From positions 214,819-278,818 of the forward strand of contig OX638318.1 of the NCBI GenBank assembly GCA_951812585.1: a stretch of DNA of 64,000 nucleotides, given 5' to 3'. Position 1 is the stretch's first letter. Every line of letters begins with the position of its first letter. The notes below the pieces were generated by a model that saw only the letters and a list, made by a program, of their open reading frames with translations, did no database searches and was not told where the DNA came from. The stretch comes from Rhodothermales bacterium (GTDB lineage Bacteria; Bacteroidota; Rhodothermia; Rhodothermales; Bin80). Positions 20,284-28,258 of this stretch are shown one piece after another. A program made the position numbers and the translations under genes.

Positions 20284-20757
20284 ATGAATTGGATTGATGG
20301 CCCGGTATACGACTGCCGCGTTACGCCGCTGCACAAGTTTGTTGACGAGCGCGGCTGGCTAGCGGAGGTCTTCCGGCAGGATAACCTCGATGCCATGCAC
20401 CATCCGGTCATGGCCTACCTGTCCCTTACGCATCCTGGCGTTGCACGCGGTCCGCACGAACATGTCAGGCAGACGGACCTGTTCGTGTTCTTCAGCGGAT
20501 TGTTCCGGCTGTACCTCTGGGATGCCCGAGCCGCATCGCCATCTTATGGGCATCGCCATGTGATTGACCTTGGCGAAGCAAGTCCAGCCTCTGTGTTGGT
20601 TCCTCCGGGGGTCGTGCACGCATACCGCAACGTCGGTACCCGGGATGCACTCATCCTTAACTGTCCCAATGCGCTGTATGCCGGGCAGGGCAAGGCCGCG
20701 CCTGTAGACGAGATCCGCCACGAGGACAGGACGGACCACCTCTTCATGATAAGCTGA
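20284..20757 (+). CDS. RmlC-like dTDP-sugar 3,5-epimerase family protein
   Basis: A 157-residue cupin of the dTDP-4-dehydrorhamnose 3,5-epimerase family. The start (VTPLHKFVDERGWLAEVFR), the histidine-bearing GPHEHVRQTDLFVFFSG and the closing PPGVVHAYRNVG match RmlC-like proteins. It is shorter than classical RmlC (about 180), and no rmlB or rmlD accompanies it. It may act as an epimerase/isomerase on another 4-keto sugar made in this cluster. Its TGA is directly followed by the ATG of the next gene. Confidence 0.75.
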   Translation: MNWIDGPVYDCRVTPLHKFVDERGWLAEVFRQDNLDAMHHPVMAYLSLTHPGVARGPHEHVRQTDLFVFFSGLFRLYLWDARAASPSYGHRHVIDLGEASPASVLVPPGVVHAYRNVGTRDALILNCPNALYAGQGKAAPVDEIRHEDRTDHLFMIS

Positions 20758-21756
20758 ATGAAACTGATCATACCCATGGCTGGGCGCGGCAAGCGCCTTC
20801 GCCCCCAGTCGTCCGTTACACCCAAGCCGCTGCTCAGCGTATGCGGCAAGAGCATGGTCGAGCGGATCGTGGAGGGCTTTGCGAACACGCTTCCGCGGCC
20901 AATCACCGATTGCGTATTCGTCCTGGGTCCCAGCTTCGCGCGCGACGCGGAACCGTTGCTCCAGGACATATGTCACCGCCAGGACGTCCACCCGCACTTT
21001 GTCGTGCAGCACGAGCCGCTGGGTACCGGCCATGCCGTTGCGGTGGCCGCGGAGCACCTGCGCGGCGAAGGCATTGTCGTCTATGCCGACACCGTGTTTG
21101 ACATGGGCCAACCCGCCAACCTGGACGATTGCGATGTCATGGTGTGGGTAAAGCATGTAGCGGACCCTAGCCGTTTTGGCGTCGCGGTGCGCGAAGGTGA
21201 AAACGTGGTCGCGTTCGTCGAAAAGCCGCAGGATCTTATCTCTACTGAGGCGCTCATCGGTATCTACTACGTGAAAGAGTTGGCCATGCTGCACCGCAGC
21301 ATTCAGCACCTCTTCGAGCGCGGCATCCGGGGCAAGGGCGGCGAGTACTACCTTACGGATGCGTTTGACCTCATGTTGAGGGAGGGTGGCATCTTCAAGA
21401 CGACCTCCGTGCGCCATTGGCTTGACTGCGGCACCTTGGAAGCCTTCATGGATACCGTGCGCCACCTGCTGCGCGCCGAGGCCGATGCTTTGCCAGCAAA
21501 CGCCGGCAAGAACATCATCATCATTCCACCGGTTTTCATAGGAGCCGGGGCAACGCTTGAAGACGCTGTCGTCGGGCCGTACGCCTGCATCGAAAAGAAC
21601 GCCCAGGTAATTCGTGCAGTGATCAGAGACAGCGTTTTGTTTGAAGGTGCTACCGTGCGTGATGTAGTGCTGCAAGACGCCTTTGTGGGCGCACACGCAT
21701 CTGTTTCTCCTCGTCCGCGCAGCGTCAACGTAGGGGACTACTCCGTGGTGAAATAA
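20758..21756 (+). CDS. nucleotidyltransferase with left-handed beta-helix domain
   Basis: This 332-residue NTP-transferase-family protein has the nucleotide-binding start IIPMAGRGKRLRPQS and the PKPLL motif. HEPLGTGHAVAVAAEHL resembles glucose-1-phosphate nucleotidyltransferases, FVEKPQ is present, and a hexapeptide-repeat tail (about residues 250-310) follows. The layout is that of archaeal-type bifunctional GlmU/RmlA relatives, but no acetyltransferase active site is evident. It abuts the RmlC-like gene with no gap and ends 9 bases before uxaA. Confidence 0.8.
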   Translation: MKLIIPMAGRGKRLRPQSSVTPKPLLSVCGKSMVERIVEGFANTLPRPITDCVFVLGPSFARDAEPLLQDICHRQDVHPHFVVQHEPLGTGHAVAVAAEHLRGEGIVVYADTVFDMGQPANLDDCDVMVWVKHVADPSRFGVAVREGENVVAFVEKPQDLISTEALIGIYYVKELAMLHRSIQHLFERGIRGKGGEYYLTDAFDLMLREGGIFKTTSVRHWLDCGTLEAFMDTVRHLLRAEADALPANAGKNIIIIPPVFIGAGATLEDAVVGPYACIEKNAQVIRAVIRDSVLFEGATVRDVVLQDAFVGAHASVSPRPRSVNVGDYSVVK

Positions 21757-21765
21757 GGAAGCCCT

Positions 21766-23400
21766 GTGCCAACGCTCAGGATCCATCCAGAGGACAACGT
21801 TCTGGTAGCGCTTGATGTCCTCGAGAAGGGCGCGCAGCTTCCGCACGGCGTGGTGACGCAGTCCCGGATCCCCGCGAAACACAAGACCGCGGCATGCATG
21901 TTGGCGCCCGGCGATCCTGTCGTGATGTATGGGGTGCAGGTAGGACAGGCAACCGGGCATATTCCTGCCGGCGGTCTGCTTACTACGCGGAATGTGACGC
22001 ACGATGTCGCACCCTTCGTGGTGCGGCGGGGCGAATACCAATGGAATCCCCCCGACGTAACGCCGTGGCGGGATCGGTACTTCCTCGGCTACCACCGCAG
22101 CGACGGACAGGTCGGAGCGGCGAACCACTGGCTGGTTCTGCCGCTGGTCTTCTGCGAAAATCGCAACGTCCATGTGCTCAAGCGCGCCTTTGAGCAGGAG
22201 CTTGGCTACGGAGTATCCACTCCGTACCGCCGGCAGGTGGCGGAACTCGTTGATCTGTACCAGGCGGGTGCGTCGCTCGAAGCGCTGCGGTCCGTCGAAC
22301 CTGGTGTTACCATCGACCGGGCAGCCCGTCGGGTTTTTGCCAATGTGGATGGCATTCAGTTCCTGACGCATACGCTCGGGTGCGGCGGCACGCGCCAGGA
22401 TGCACGCGCGCTGTGCGGACTTTTTGCGGGCTACTTGCACCATCCCAATGTGGCGGGAGGCACGGTGCTCAGCCTTGGCTGCGAAAACGCGCAGATCGGC
22501 ATGCTCAAGGAAGAAATTCGACGCCGCAACCCGCGCTTTGACAAGCCCCTCCTCTCCTTCGTGCAGCAGCGCCACGCCTCCGCAGACGCCATGCTCCGCG
22601 CGGCCACGCAGGATACCTTTGCCGCGCTTGTGGAAGCGAACGCACTGGAAAGGCGACCGGCACCCCTGTCAAAGCTCACGCTCGGCCTGGAGTGTGGCGG
22701 ATCGGACGGGTTCTCGGGGCTAAGCGCCAACCCGGCTATCGGGCATGCAGCGGATATCATGGTGGCGCTTGGCGGGCGCGCGATTCTAGCGGAGTTCCCA
22801 GAGCTGTGCGGCGTGGAGCAAAGCCTTGTTGATCGGTGCGAGCGCTTGGCGGATGCGCAGCGTTTTGCCAATCTCATGCAGCACTATGCCGCGGCGGCTG
22901 CTTCGGTAGGCGCGGGGTTCGACATGAACCCGTCCGCCGGCAACATCAGGGATGGCCTCCTGACGGATGCCATGAAGAGTGCAGGAGCAGCAAAAAAGGG
23001 CGGCACCGCCCCGATCTCAGCGGTGCTGGACTACCCCGAGTACGCGAGCCGGTCCGGGCTGCACCTGCTTTGCACGCCGGGCGGCGATGTTGAATCCACA
23101 ACCGCCCTAGCCGGCGCCGGTGCGCAGGTGATCCTCTTCTCCACAGGAATGGGAACCCCCACGGGCAACGCCGTGACACCGGTCGTAAAGATCTCGTCCA
23201 GTACGGCTCTTTACCAGCGCCTCCCCGACCTGATAGACCTGGATGCCGGCGGCATCATTGATGGGGTCGATACTATTGAAGAGGTCGGTAGCCGCATTAT
23301 GGAGTTTGTTATTTCCGTGGCTAGCGGCGCATGCGTTTCGAAGGCATCGCAGCTCGGACAGCAGGACTTTATTCCTTGGAAGCGCGGCATATCGCTCTGA
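21766..23400 (+). CDS. uxaA: altronate dehydratase
   Basis: UxaA dehydrates D-altronate to 2-keto-3-deoxygluconate, the last specific step of galacturonate breakdown. The GTG start at 21766 gives 544 residues: an N-terminal SAF domain (about 1-100) and the large catalytic part. THTLGCGGTRQDA, LECGGSDGFSGLSANPA, MNPSAGN and FSTGMGTPTGNAVTPVVK are the family's Cys/Gly-rich signatures. It is transcribed with the nucleotide-sugar genes (9-base gap) but belongs functionally with uxaC and uxaB. Those lie 3-8 kb further on, beyond an accessory block. Confidence 0.93.
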   Translation: MPTLRIHPEDNVLVALDVLEKGAQLPHGVVTQSRIPAKHKTAACMLAPGDPVVMYGVQVGQATGHIPAGGLLTTRNVTHDVAPFVVRRGEYQWNPPDVTPWRDRYFLGYHRSDGQVGAANHWLVLPLVFCENRNVHVLKRAFEQELGYGVSTPYRRQVAELVDLYQAGASLEALRSVEPGVTIDRAARRVFANVDGIQFLTHTLGCGGTRQDARALCGLFAGYLHHPNVAGGTVLSLGCENAQIGMLKEEIRRRNPRFDKPLLSFVQQRHASADAMLRAATQDTFAALVEANALERRPAPLSKLTLGLECGGSDGFSGLSANPAIGHAADIMVALGGRAILAEFPELCGVEQSLVDRCERLADAQRFANLMQHYAAAAASVGAGFDMNPSAGNIRDGLLTDAMKSAGAAKKGGTAPISAVLDYPEYASRSGLHLLCTPGGDVESTTALAGAGAQVILFSTGMGTPTGNAVTPVVKISSSTALYQRLPDLIDLDAGGIIDGVDTIEEVGSRIMEFVISVASGACVSKASQLGQQDFIPWKRGISL

Positions 23401-23836
23401 TGATGGCCCCGTGGCAGGTACGGCCGCCAACTGCTGGCTGCGTCGTGGCACCCAAGCGCGCTCAGGCCTGGCCCGACTGCACATTGGCGCGAACCGCTGC
23501 GCAGTTGGGCATGGTGCAAGGCCGTTTTTCCATTCCCGGCGGCAGACGAATTTATCCACCCGATCCTTGCGCTCGGCAATGGCTTCGGCAACGCTGCAGC
23601 AGCGGCCGGACCCATAGCTACTACCAGCTTGCGCTACAATTCGTTGCCAATTCGTATGCATGGCGCCTCAGACTATCGGGCGTTCTGCTCGTACTTTTCC
23701 TATGCCGAACCACCTGATACCGTATCCAGACAAGTGGGCCATACGCACAGCTACTGAAGTGGGCCGCGGGCCCTTCGATCACGACCAGCACCTCAGCGGT
23801 CGGGGCGGCGCTGTGTTCAATGCAAGTGCACTAACG
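23401..23836. other. gene-free stretch after uxaA
   Basis: No coding region is supported. Frames on the plus strand are short and unlike protein. The block begins directly at the uxaA stop and ends at a long palindrome; it is the left flank of the accessory DNA that separates uxaA from the rest of the uronate genes. Confidence 0.4.
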
Positions 23837-23864
23837 ACGTGCGTTAACTGCAGTTAACGCACGT
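23837..23864 (+). terminator. 28-bp perfect palindrome followed by TTTT
   Basis: ACGTGCGTTAACTG is followed immediately by its exact complement CAGTTAACGCACGT, then TTTT. As RNA this folds to a long perfect stem with a minimal loop, suitable as an intrinsic terminator. As DNA it is also an ideal two-fold operator or the tip of a mobile element. Confidence 0.5.
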
Positions 23865-23945
23865 TTTGTATTTCGGAACCGATGGGACGAATAGGTGTCA
23901 AAACGGTGCCAAAACGGTGACGAAGTGCGCCGTGGTTGCTGCTAG

Positions 23946-24197
23946 TCTAATCAGAACTACCCGAATCCGTTCACTCAGGCAACGACCGTGCAGTACAGCC
24001 TGCCCCAATCCGGCCCGGTCACGATCGAGGTCTACGACCTCTTGGGTCGATGCGTTGCCGTGCTGGCAGAGGGCGCACGCGCGTCCGGCGCGCACCAGGT
24101 CCGCATAGATGCGCAGGCATGGGCCAGCGCAGTATACTTACTCAGACTCTCCACGCCCCACGGCGCGTCTACAAGGCGCATGGTGCTAGCCCGGTAG
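23946..24197 (+). pseudogene. orphan type IX secretion C-terminal sorting domain
   Basis: The frame directly after a TAG at 23943 reads SNQNYPNPFTQATTVQYSLP, followed by VTIEVYDLLGR and ASAVYLLRL, and ends near RRMVLAR. This is the type A Por-secretion C-terminal domain that targets proteins for type IX export, complete at about 83 residues. The protein body that should precede it is missing and no start codon with leader is present. It therefore looks like the tail of a lost surface protein. It implies that the lineage has, or had, type IX secretion, in agreement with the PorW-like lipoprotein. Confidence 0.75.
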
Positions 24198-24236
24198 CAC
24201 AGGAGGCACGGCTTTCGCAATCAGTTGAGGCTGACG

Positions 24237-25409
24237 ATGTATAGAACACCCGGAGGACTGGACCGCGGCCCTGCGAAGTACTTTCACGGGCGCAAGCGGA
24301 TACTGGCCAACTTCAAGGCGCGTTGTGACCGTGCGCTTGACACGAAGATGGGCACCACCTTTATGATCCAGGGCGCGCAGGGTGCGGGCAAGACCGCACT
24401 GCTCTACAAGTGCATGGAGCAAGCCGAAAACAACGGATGGACGACACTGCAGACGGACTACACAGCCCTTATTGATCCGCCAGCACTACGGGAGATGCTG
24501 GGACTGCGCAGTAAACTTGACCAGGTGCTCCAACTTGGGAGCAGAGATGTCGCGGTGCAGGACGTGAAATTAGGCCCGGCCAGCCTGAAGCTTGGTGCTC
24601 CCAGCCTAGGTGCTCACGGGTTGCAGAGGCAAATGCAGCGCGTGCTGCAAAGTGCAGCAAATAATCATGGACTGCTGCTTGTAATTGATGAAGCACAGAT
24701 CCTTGGCAACTTGCGTGACTACCGCTATCGCGTCGAGTTGGGAAATGTGCTCACGAGCATCCACAACGGCACTGTAGGCGCGCCCGTAATCTTGCTGGTT
24801 GGTGGTCTGAGCACTACGGAAAATGCGTTTGATGCGTTTGGCATATCGCGGTTTGAAAGCTCGTGCGTGGTCTATCTCCAGCGCCTGAATCCCAAGCCTG
24901 CCCGGAATGTGCTGCGCGACTACCTGACCATCAGCGGGCAGGTGCAGGGTCAAAAGGAAGAACTCGATAGGTGGATTCATGAACTGGACCGGCGCACCCA
25001 TGGCTGGCCGGCACATATAGCAGGATGGGGCGAAATGGCCGCCGAATTACTGCGAAGTAATGGCGGACAGCTAACCGCCGAAGCGTGGGCGTCTGTAGTT
25101 AGAGCGGGACGCGAACGCGATGCGAAGTACTACAGATCCCGGGCGGCCGGTACTGAGCCTCACGATCTTGAAGCACTGGGGCGACTCCTCATGCGTCGGG
25201 GACCGCATGCGCTGCTGTCGAAGGCGGAGGTGACCGCTTGCTTGGCGAACGACCGTTCAAAAGAAGACACCAAGCGAGCATTCTGGCATATTCTGCATAA
25301 AGGAATACTGGCCTACACCGACGACGGGGACTTGAAAGTGCCGATACCGTCTATGCACGATTGGCTGGTAGCCCGCTACCAGAGGCGGCAGCGGGCTAAA
25401 GAGGATTGA
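24237..25409 (+). CDS. AAA-type ATPase of unknown role
   Basis: A 390-residue ATPase with Walker A GAQGAGKT near residue 47, Walker B LLLVIDEAQ near 150 and a STAND/Cdc6-like overall layout. That includes LVGGLSTTENAF as a sensor-like strand and a C-terminal winged-helix-like part ending VPIPSMHDWLVARYQ. There is no nuclease, transmembrane or sensor domain. GAGG lies just before the ATG at 24237. Such stand-alone ATPases recur in accessory regions. Here it stands beside the truncated DUF5131 and tcmP genes, but the 270-base gap makes an operon uncertain. Confidence 0.7.
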   Translation: MYRTPGGLDRGPAKYFHGRKRILANFKARCDRALDTKMGTTFMIQGAQGAGKTALLYKCMEQAENNGWTTLQTDYTALIDPPALREMLGLRSKLDQVLQLGSRDVAVQDVKLGPASLKLGAPSLGAHGLQRQMQRVLQSAANNHGLLLVIDEAQILGNLRDYRYRVELGNVLTSIHNGTVGAPVILLVGGLSTTENAFDAFGISRFESSCVVYLQRLNPKPARNVLRDYLTISGQVQGQKEELDRWIHELDRRTHGWPAHIAGWGEMAAELLRSNGGQLTAEAWASVVRAGRERDAKYYRSRAAGTEPHDLEALGRLLMRRGPHALLSKAEVTACLANDRSKEDTKRAFWHILHKGILAYTDDGDLKVPIPSMHDWLVARYQRRQRAKED

Positions 25410-25679
25410 AGCCGCGCGGCAGTGGGAGGAGAGCGGCCCAGGCCTCTGACCACCTTCAAGTCGCGCCCGCATGAGCGTATTCGCCGGGAAGATGGACACC
25501 ATTTTCCCGATAGCCCGATGCCAAGGGCGAGGAAGATACTTGGGGTTACTGACTATGCCTGACAAGACATCACGGCCCAAGCCACCGCAAACACCCCGCA
25601 GCGGGGCTGATCGCACGGGCACAAATAGCGAACCCGCGACATTATTGGCGCCCACGCCGAACAGCACCCTGGCACGCAG

Positions 25680-26243
25680 GTGAAGGGCCACTATGTGTTT
25701 GTCAACAGCATGTCGGATGTCTTTCATCCGCGCGTGCCTTACACGTTCATACGCGCGATGTTTGACGTAATGCACGAGGCGGGCAAGGCGCGCAGGCACG
25801 TGTTCCAGGTACTGACAAAGCGGCCCGGGCGTGCCGTGGGGTGGTGGTATGACAACGCTCAGCACTATGACGGATGCTGGCCCAAAAACGTGTGGATTGG
25901 CACAAGTGTCGAGAATCAGAAGTACGCGCCACGGATCACCGTACTAGCACGATTGCCGGCCCCCATTCGATTTGTTTCAGCCGAACCGCTACTTGATCGG
26001 TTGGATCTTTCAGCATGGCTTGCAAGCGGTGAAGTCCAGTGGCTGATCGTAGGCGGTGAAAGCGGGTCGGGTGCCCGGCCAATGCATAGGAGCTGGGCGC
26101 GAAGCTTGCGTGATCAAGCACACCGCGCGGGCGTTCCGTTTTTTTTTAAGCAGCTGGGTGGTGTTAGAAACAAGCGCGGAGGAAAAGCCGCCATCCTCGA
26201 TGGCGAAACGTGGACGCAAAGACCCCAATCAGACGCGCCCTGA
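25680..26243 (+). CDS. DUF5131 (phage Gp37/Gp68) protein, N-terminally short
   Basis: From a GTG at 25680 the 187 residues match the C-terminal two thirds of DUF5131 proteins: YVFVNSMSDVFHPRVP, FQVLTKRPGRA, NVWIGTSVENQ, RFVSAEPLL, WLIVGGESGSGARPM and PFFFKQLGG. The N-terminal part, which in the family carries the three-cysteine cluster (CxxxCxxC-like, radical-SAM-type), is absent. The frame opens only 18 codons further upstream before a TAG. Full-length members reach about 240-300 residues. Without the cluster the protein is probably inactive. It lies 12 bases before tcmP, its usual partner. Confidence 0.75.
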   Translation: MKGHYVFVNSMSDVFHPRVPYTFIRAMFDVMHEAGKARRHVFQVLTKRPGRAVGWWYDNAQHYDGCWPKNVWIGTSVENQKYAPRITVLARLPAPIRFVSAEPLLDRLDLSAWLASGEVQWLIVGGESGSGARPMHRSWARSLRDQAHRAGVPFFFKQLGGVRNKRGGKAAILDGETWTQRPQSDAP

Positions 26244-26255
26244 TTGGGCCCAACA

Positions 26256-26429
26256 ATGAACAATCCCGCATTCGGAGGCCCTTGGACTGAGCAAAAGCTT
26301 GATATTCCGGAGAAATACCTCGAGACGTACACAACAGCTTTGAAGCTCCAGAGGTTTAGATTAGTTTACGTAGACGCTTTTGCAGGATCTGGCTACTATT
26401 CTGAGCCGAATGAAGCCTATCCCGGATAA
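26256..26429 (+). pseudogene. tcmP: truncated three-Cys-motif partner protein TcmP
   Basis: ATG 26256 opens a 57-residue frame with the family start: GGPWTEQKLDIPEKYLETYT, then ALKLQRFRLVYVDAFAGSG. The complete protein is several hundred residues with a methyltransferase-like Rossmann core whose first motif is the DAFAGSG seen here. The reading breaks after NEA and ends at a TAA within a 20-base motif shared with another intergenic site (50817-50836), so an insertion seems to have removed the rest. TcmP takes its name from being paired with the three-Cys-motif protein, here the DUF5131 gene. Confidence 0.75.
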
Positions 26430-26436
26430 ATCACCA
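26417..26436 (+). repeat. recurrent CCCGGATAAAT motif, site 1
   Basis: CTATCCCGGATAAATCACCA here differs in two positions from 50817-50836; 15 bases of that second form recur inverted at 59992-60006. This copy sits exactly where tcmP stops making sense, as expected of the end of a mobile element. Confidence 0.4.
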
Positions 26437-26733
26437 GGTTGCCAGGATTTGGAATCCAAGCTCCACGTAAGTGTTTGATATAACATCAGTTATAACCATC
26501 CTTGCTTTGCACGGCATATCGGGTGCACGGTAGTGTTATTCTGAAATATTATTCTGCTGATGTGGTGTATAAGTATAATTGGCGTACTCAAACGCAACCG
26601 ATCAGCCCCAACACGAGGGGCAAACGCGTGGTGGCCAAGCGCTGCGTTTGGAAGAACACGGCCGGTTTGGGCTGCCGATGCACGGGGCGGTATCGCGGGC
26701 AGCAAATTGCTGCGGACTCCGCCATGAAGCCGG
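26430..26733. other. AT-rich gene-free stretch before uxaC
   Basis: No gene is seen. The first half is noticeably AT-richer than its surroundings (several TATTATT-like steps near 26530-26580). It lies downstream of both the broken tcmP and the uxaC stop, so it probably holds the right junction of the accessory insertion. Confidence 0.4.
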
Positions 26734-28185
26734 TCAGGCCGGCGCGTCTGAGGCTTGCCCGTCGGCAGAGGCGATCGGTGCATATACGGGCAGCCCGAAG
26801 TAGTCGCGCGCATTGCCGTAAGAAATGCGCTCCACCATCTGTCCGAGCCAGGCCATCTCGCTGGGCAACTCGCCGCGCGCAACCTGGTCGCCAATCATGT
26901 TGCACAGGATGCGACGAAAGTACTCGTGCCGCGGATAGGACAAGAAGCTGCGCGAATCCGTCAGCATGCCGACAAAGCGACTGAGCAGACCCATGTTGGC
27001 CAATGCGGTCATCTGCCGGATCATGCCATCCTTCGTGTCCATGAACCACCAGGCCGTTCCTGCCTGAATCTTGCCGGGCGGCGGCCCCGTGCTGAAATTG
27101 CCGACCATGCTGGCCAAAACCTCGTTATGGGCTGGGTTGACGGAGTACAAGATGGTTGACGCAAGCCGTCCTTCCTCGTCCAAACGATCCAGAAACGCTG
27201 CCAGTGGCTGGGCCATCCGGTGCTCCCCGATAGAATCGAAGCCTGCGTCCGGACCGAGCGTGCGGTAAGCGCGCGTATTGGCGTTTCGAAGCGCACTCAG
27301 ATGGAACTGCTGCACCCATCCCGAAGCATGATCCATCTTGGCGAGCTCGTACAACCCCCAGGATTTGAACTGCCGGATATCCCGATCCGTCAGCGGCAAT
27401 CCCTGCAAGGCTGCATCCAGAATCCGGGCAATGTTCTGCTGCGTGTACGACTCCACATATACCTGTGCCTCTCCGTGATCAGAAGTGACGCAGCCGCAAC
27501 GATCAAAATGATCATGCCGCTGCTGGAGCGCCGCCAGCAGCATGTCGGGCGAATTGATCGTGAGCGCCGCCGAGTCGCCCAGGCGCTCCACGTACGAGGC
27601 GTATCCCGGGCGATCAACGGCCAGCGCTTTGTCTGCGCGAAATCCCGGCAACACCACGACCGGCCAATCGTCGCGCCGGATCTGGTCATGCGCTGCCAGC
27701 GAATCAGCTGGATCATCCGTCGTGCAAAGGGCGACTACCCTGAAGCGGTCCAAGAGCCCGCGTGCGCTGAACCCCGGCTCCCGAAGCCGCGCGTTGCACC
27801 GGTCATAGATGCTGCGCGCCGTGTCGGGCGACAACAGCGAATTGATACCGAAAATCCGCCTGAGCTCCAGGTGGGTCCAGTGGTACAGCGGGTTCATCAT
27901 GGTGTGCGGCACCGTCGCCGCCCAGGCGGCAAACTTTTCCCAGTCCGAAGCATCGCCGGTGCAATAGCGCTCGCTTATGCCGTTGATGCGCATCGCGCGC
28001 CACTTGTAATGGTCACCATCCAGCCAGATGGAGGTTATCGTGGGATAGGTCGCATCGCGGGCGATCTCGTCAGGGGGCAAGTGGCAGTGGTAATCAATGA
28101 TCGGCATGTGCACCGCATAGTCGTGGTACAACTGCCGCGCCGGGGCACTCTCCAAAAGGAAGTCGTCATCGAGAAATGGTCGCAT
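26734..28185 (-). CDS. uxaC: glucuronate/galacturonate isomerase
   Basis: UxaC interconverts glucuronate with fructuronate and galacturonate with tagaturonate in the cytoplasm. It has 483 residues, close to the usual 470. The metal-site start MPIIDYHCHLPPDEIA, WLDGDHYKWRAMR, TTDDPADSLAAH, VLPGFRADKA and NPAHNEVLA with the closing RRILCNMIG match the amidohydrolase-fold family. It is divergent from the IolB/KduI-family gene with 73 bases between starts, so the two could share a control region. Confidence 0.95.
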   Translation of the reverse strand: MRPFLDDDFLLESAPARQLYHDYAVHMPIIDYHCHLPPDEIARDATYPTITSIWLDGDHYKWRAMRINGISERYCTGDASDWEKFAAWAATVPHTMMNPLYHWTHLELRRIFGINSLLSPDTARSIYDRCNARLREPGFSARGLLDRFRVVALCTTDDPADSLAAHDQIRRDDWPVVVLPGFRADKALAVDRPGYASYVERLGDSAALTINSPDMLLAALQQRHDHFDRCGCVTSDHGEAQVYVESYTQQNIARILDAALQGLPLTDRDIRQFKSWGLYELAKMDHASGWVQQFHLSALRNANTRAYRTLGPDAGFDSIGEHRMAQPLAAFLDRLDEEGRLASTILYSVNPAHNEVLASMVGNFSTGPPPGKIQAGTAWWFMDTKDGMIRQMTALANMGLLSRFVGMLTDSRSFLSYPRHEYFRRILCNMIGDQVARGELPSEMAWLGQMVERISYGNARDYFGLPVYAPIASADGQASDAPA

Positions 28186-28258
28186 AGATCAGAATTTGCT
28201 AACTTCAAGGAAAGCAGGAAGCTTCAGGTCCTGCCTGTGCGCTCGCCCCCACGCCGCC

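Noticed and set aside
20359-22575. 738-codon open frame on the minus strand
   Set aside because: It lies antisense to the RmlC-like, nucleotidyltransferase and uxaA genes, which have clear families. Its own composition is unlike protein and matches nothing; it is a by-product of GC-rich codon use.
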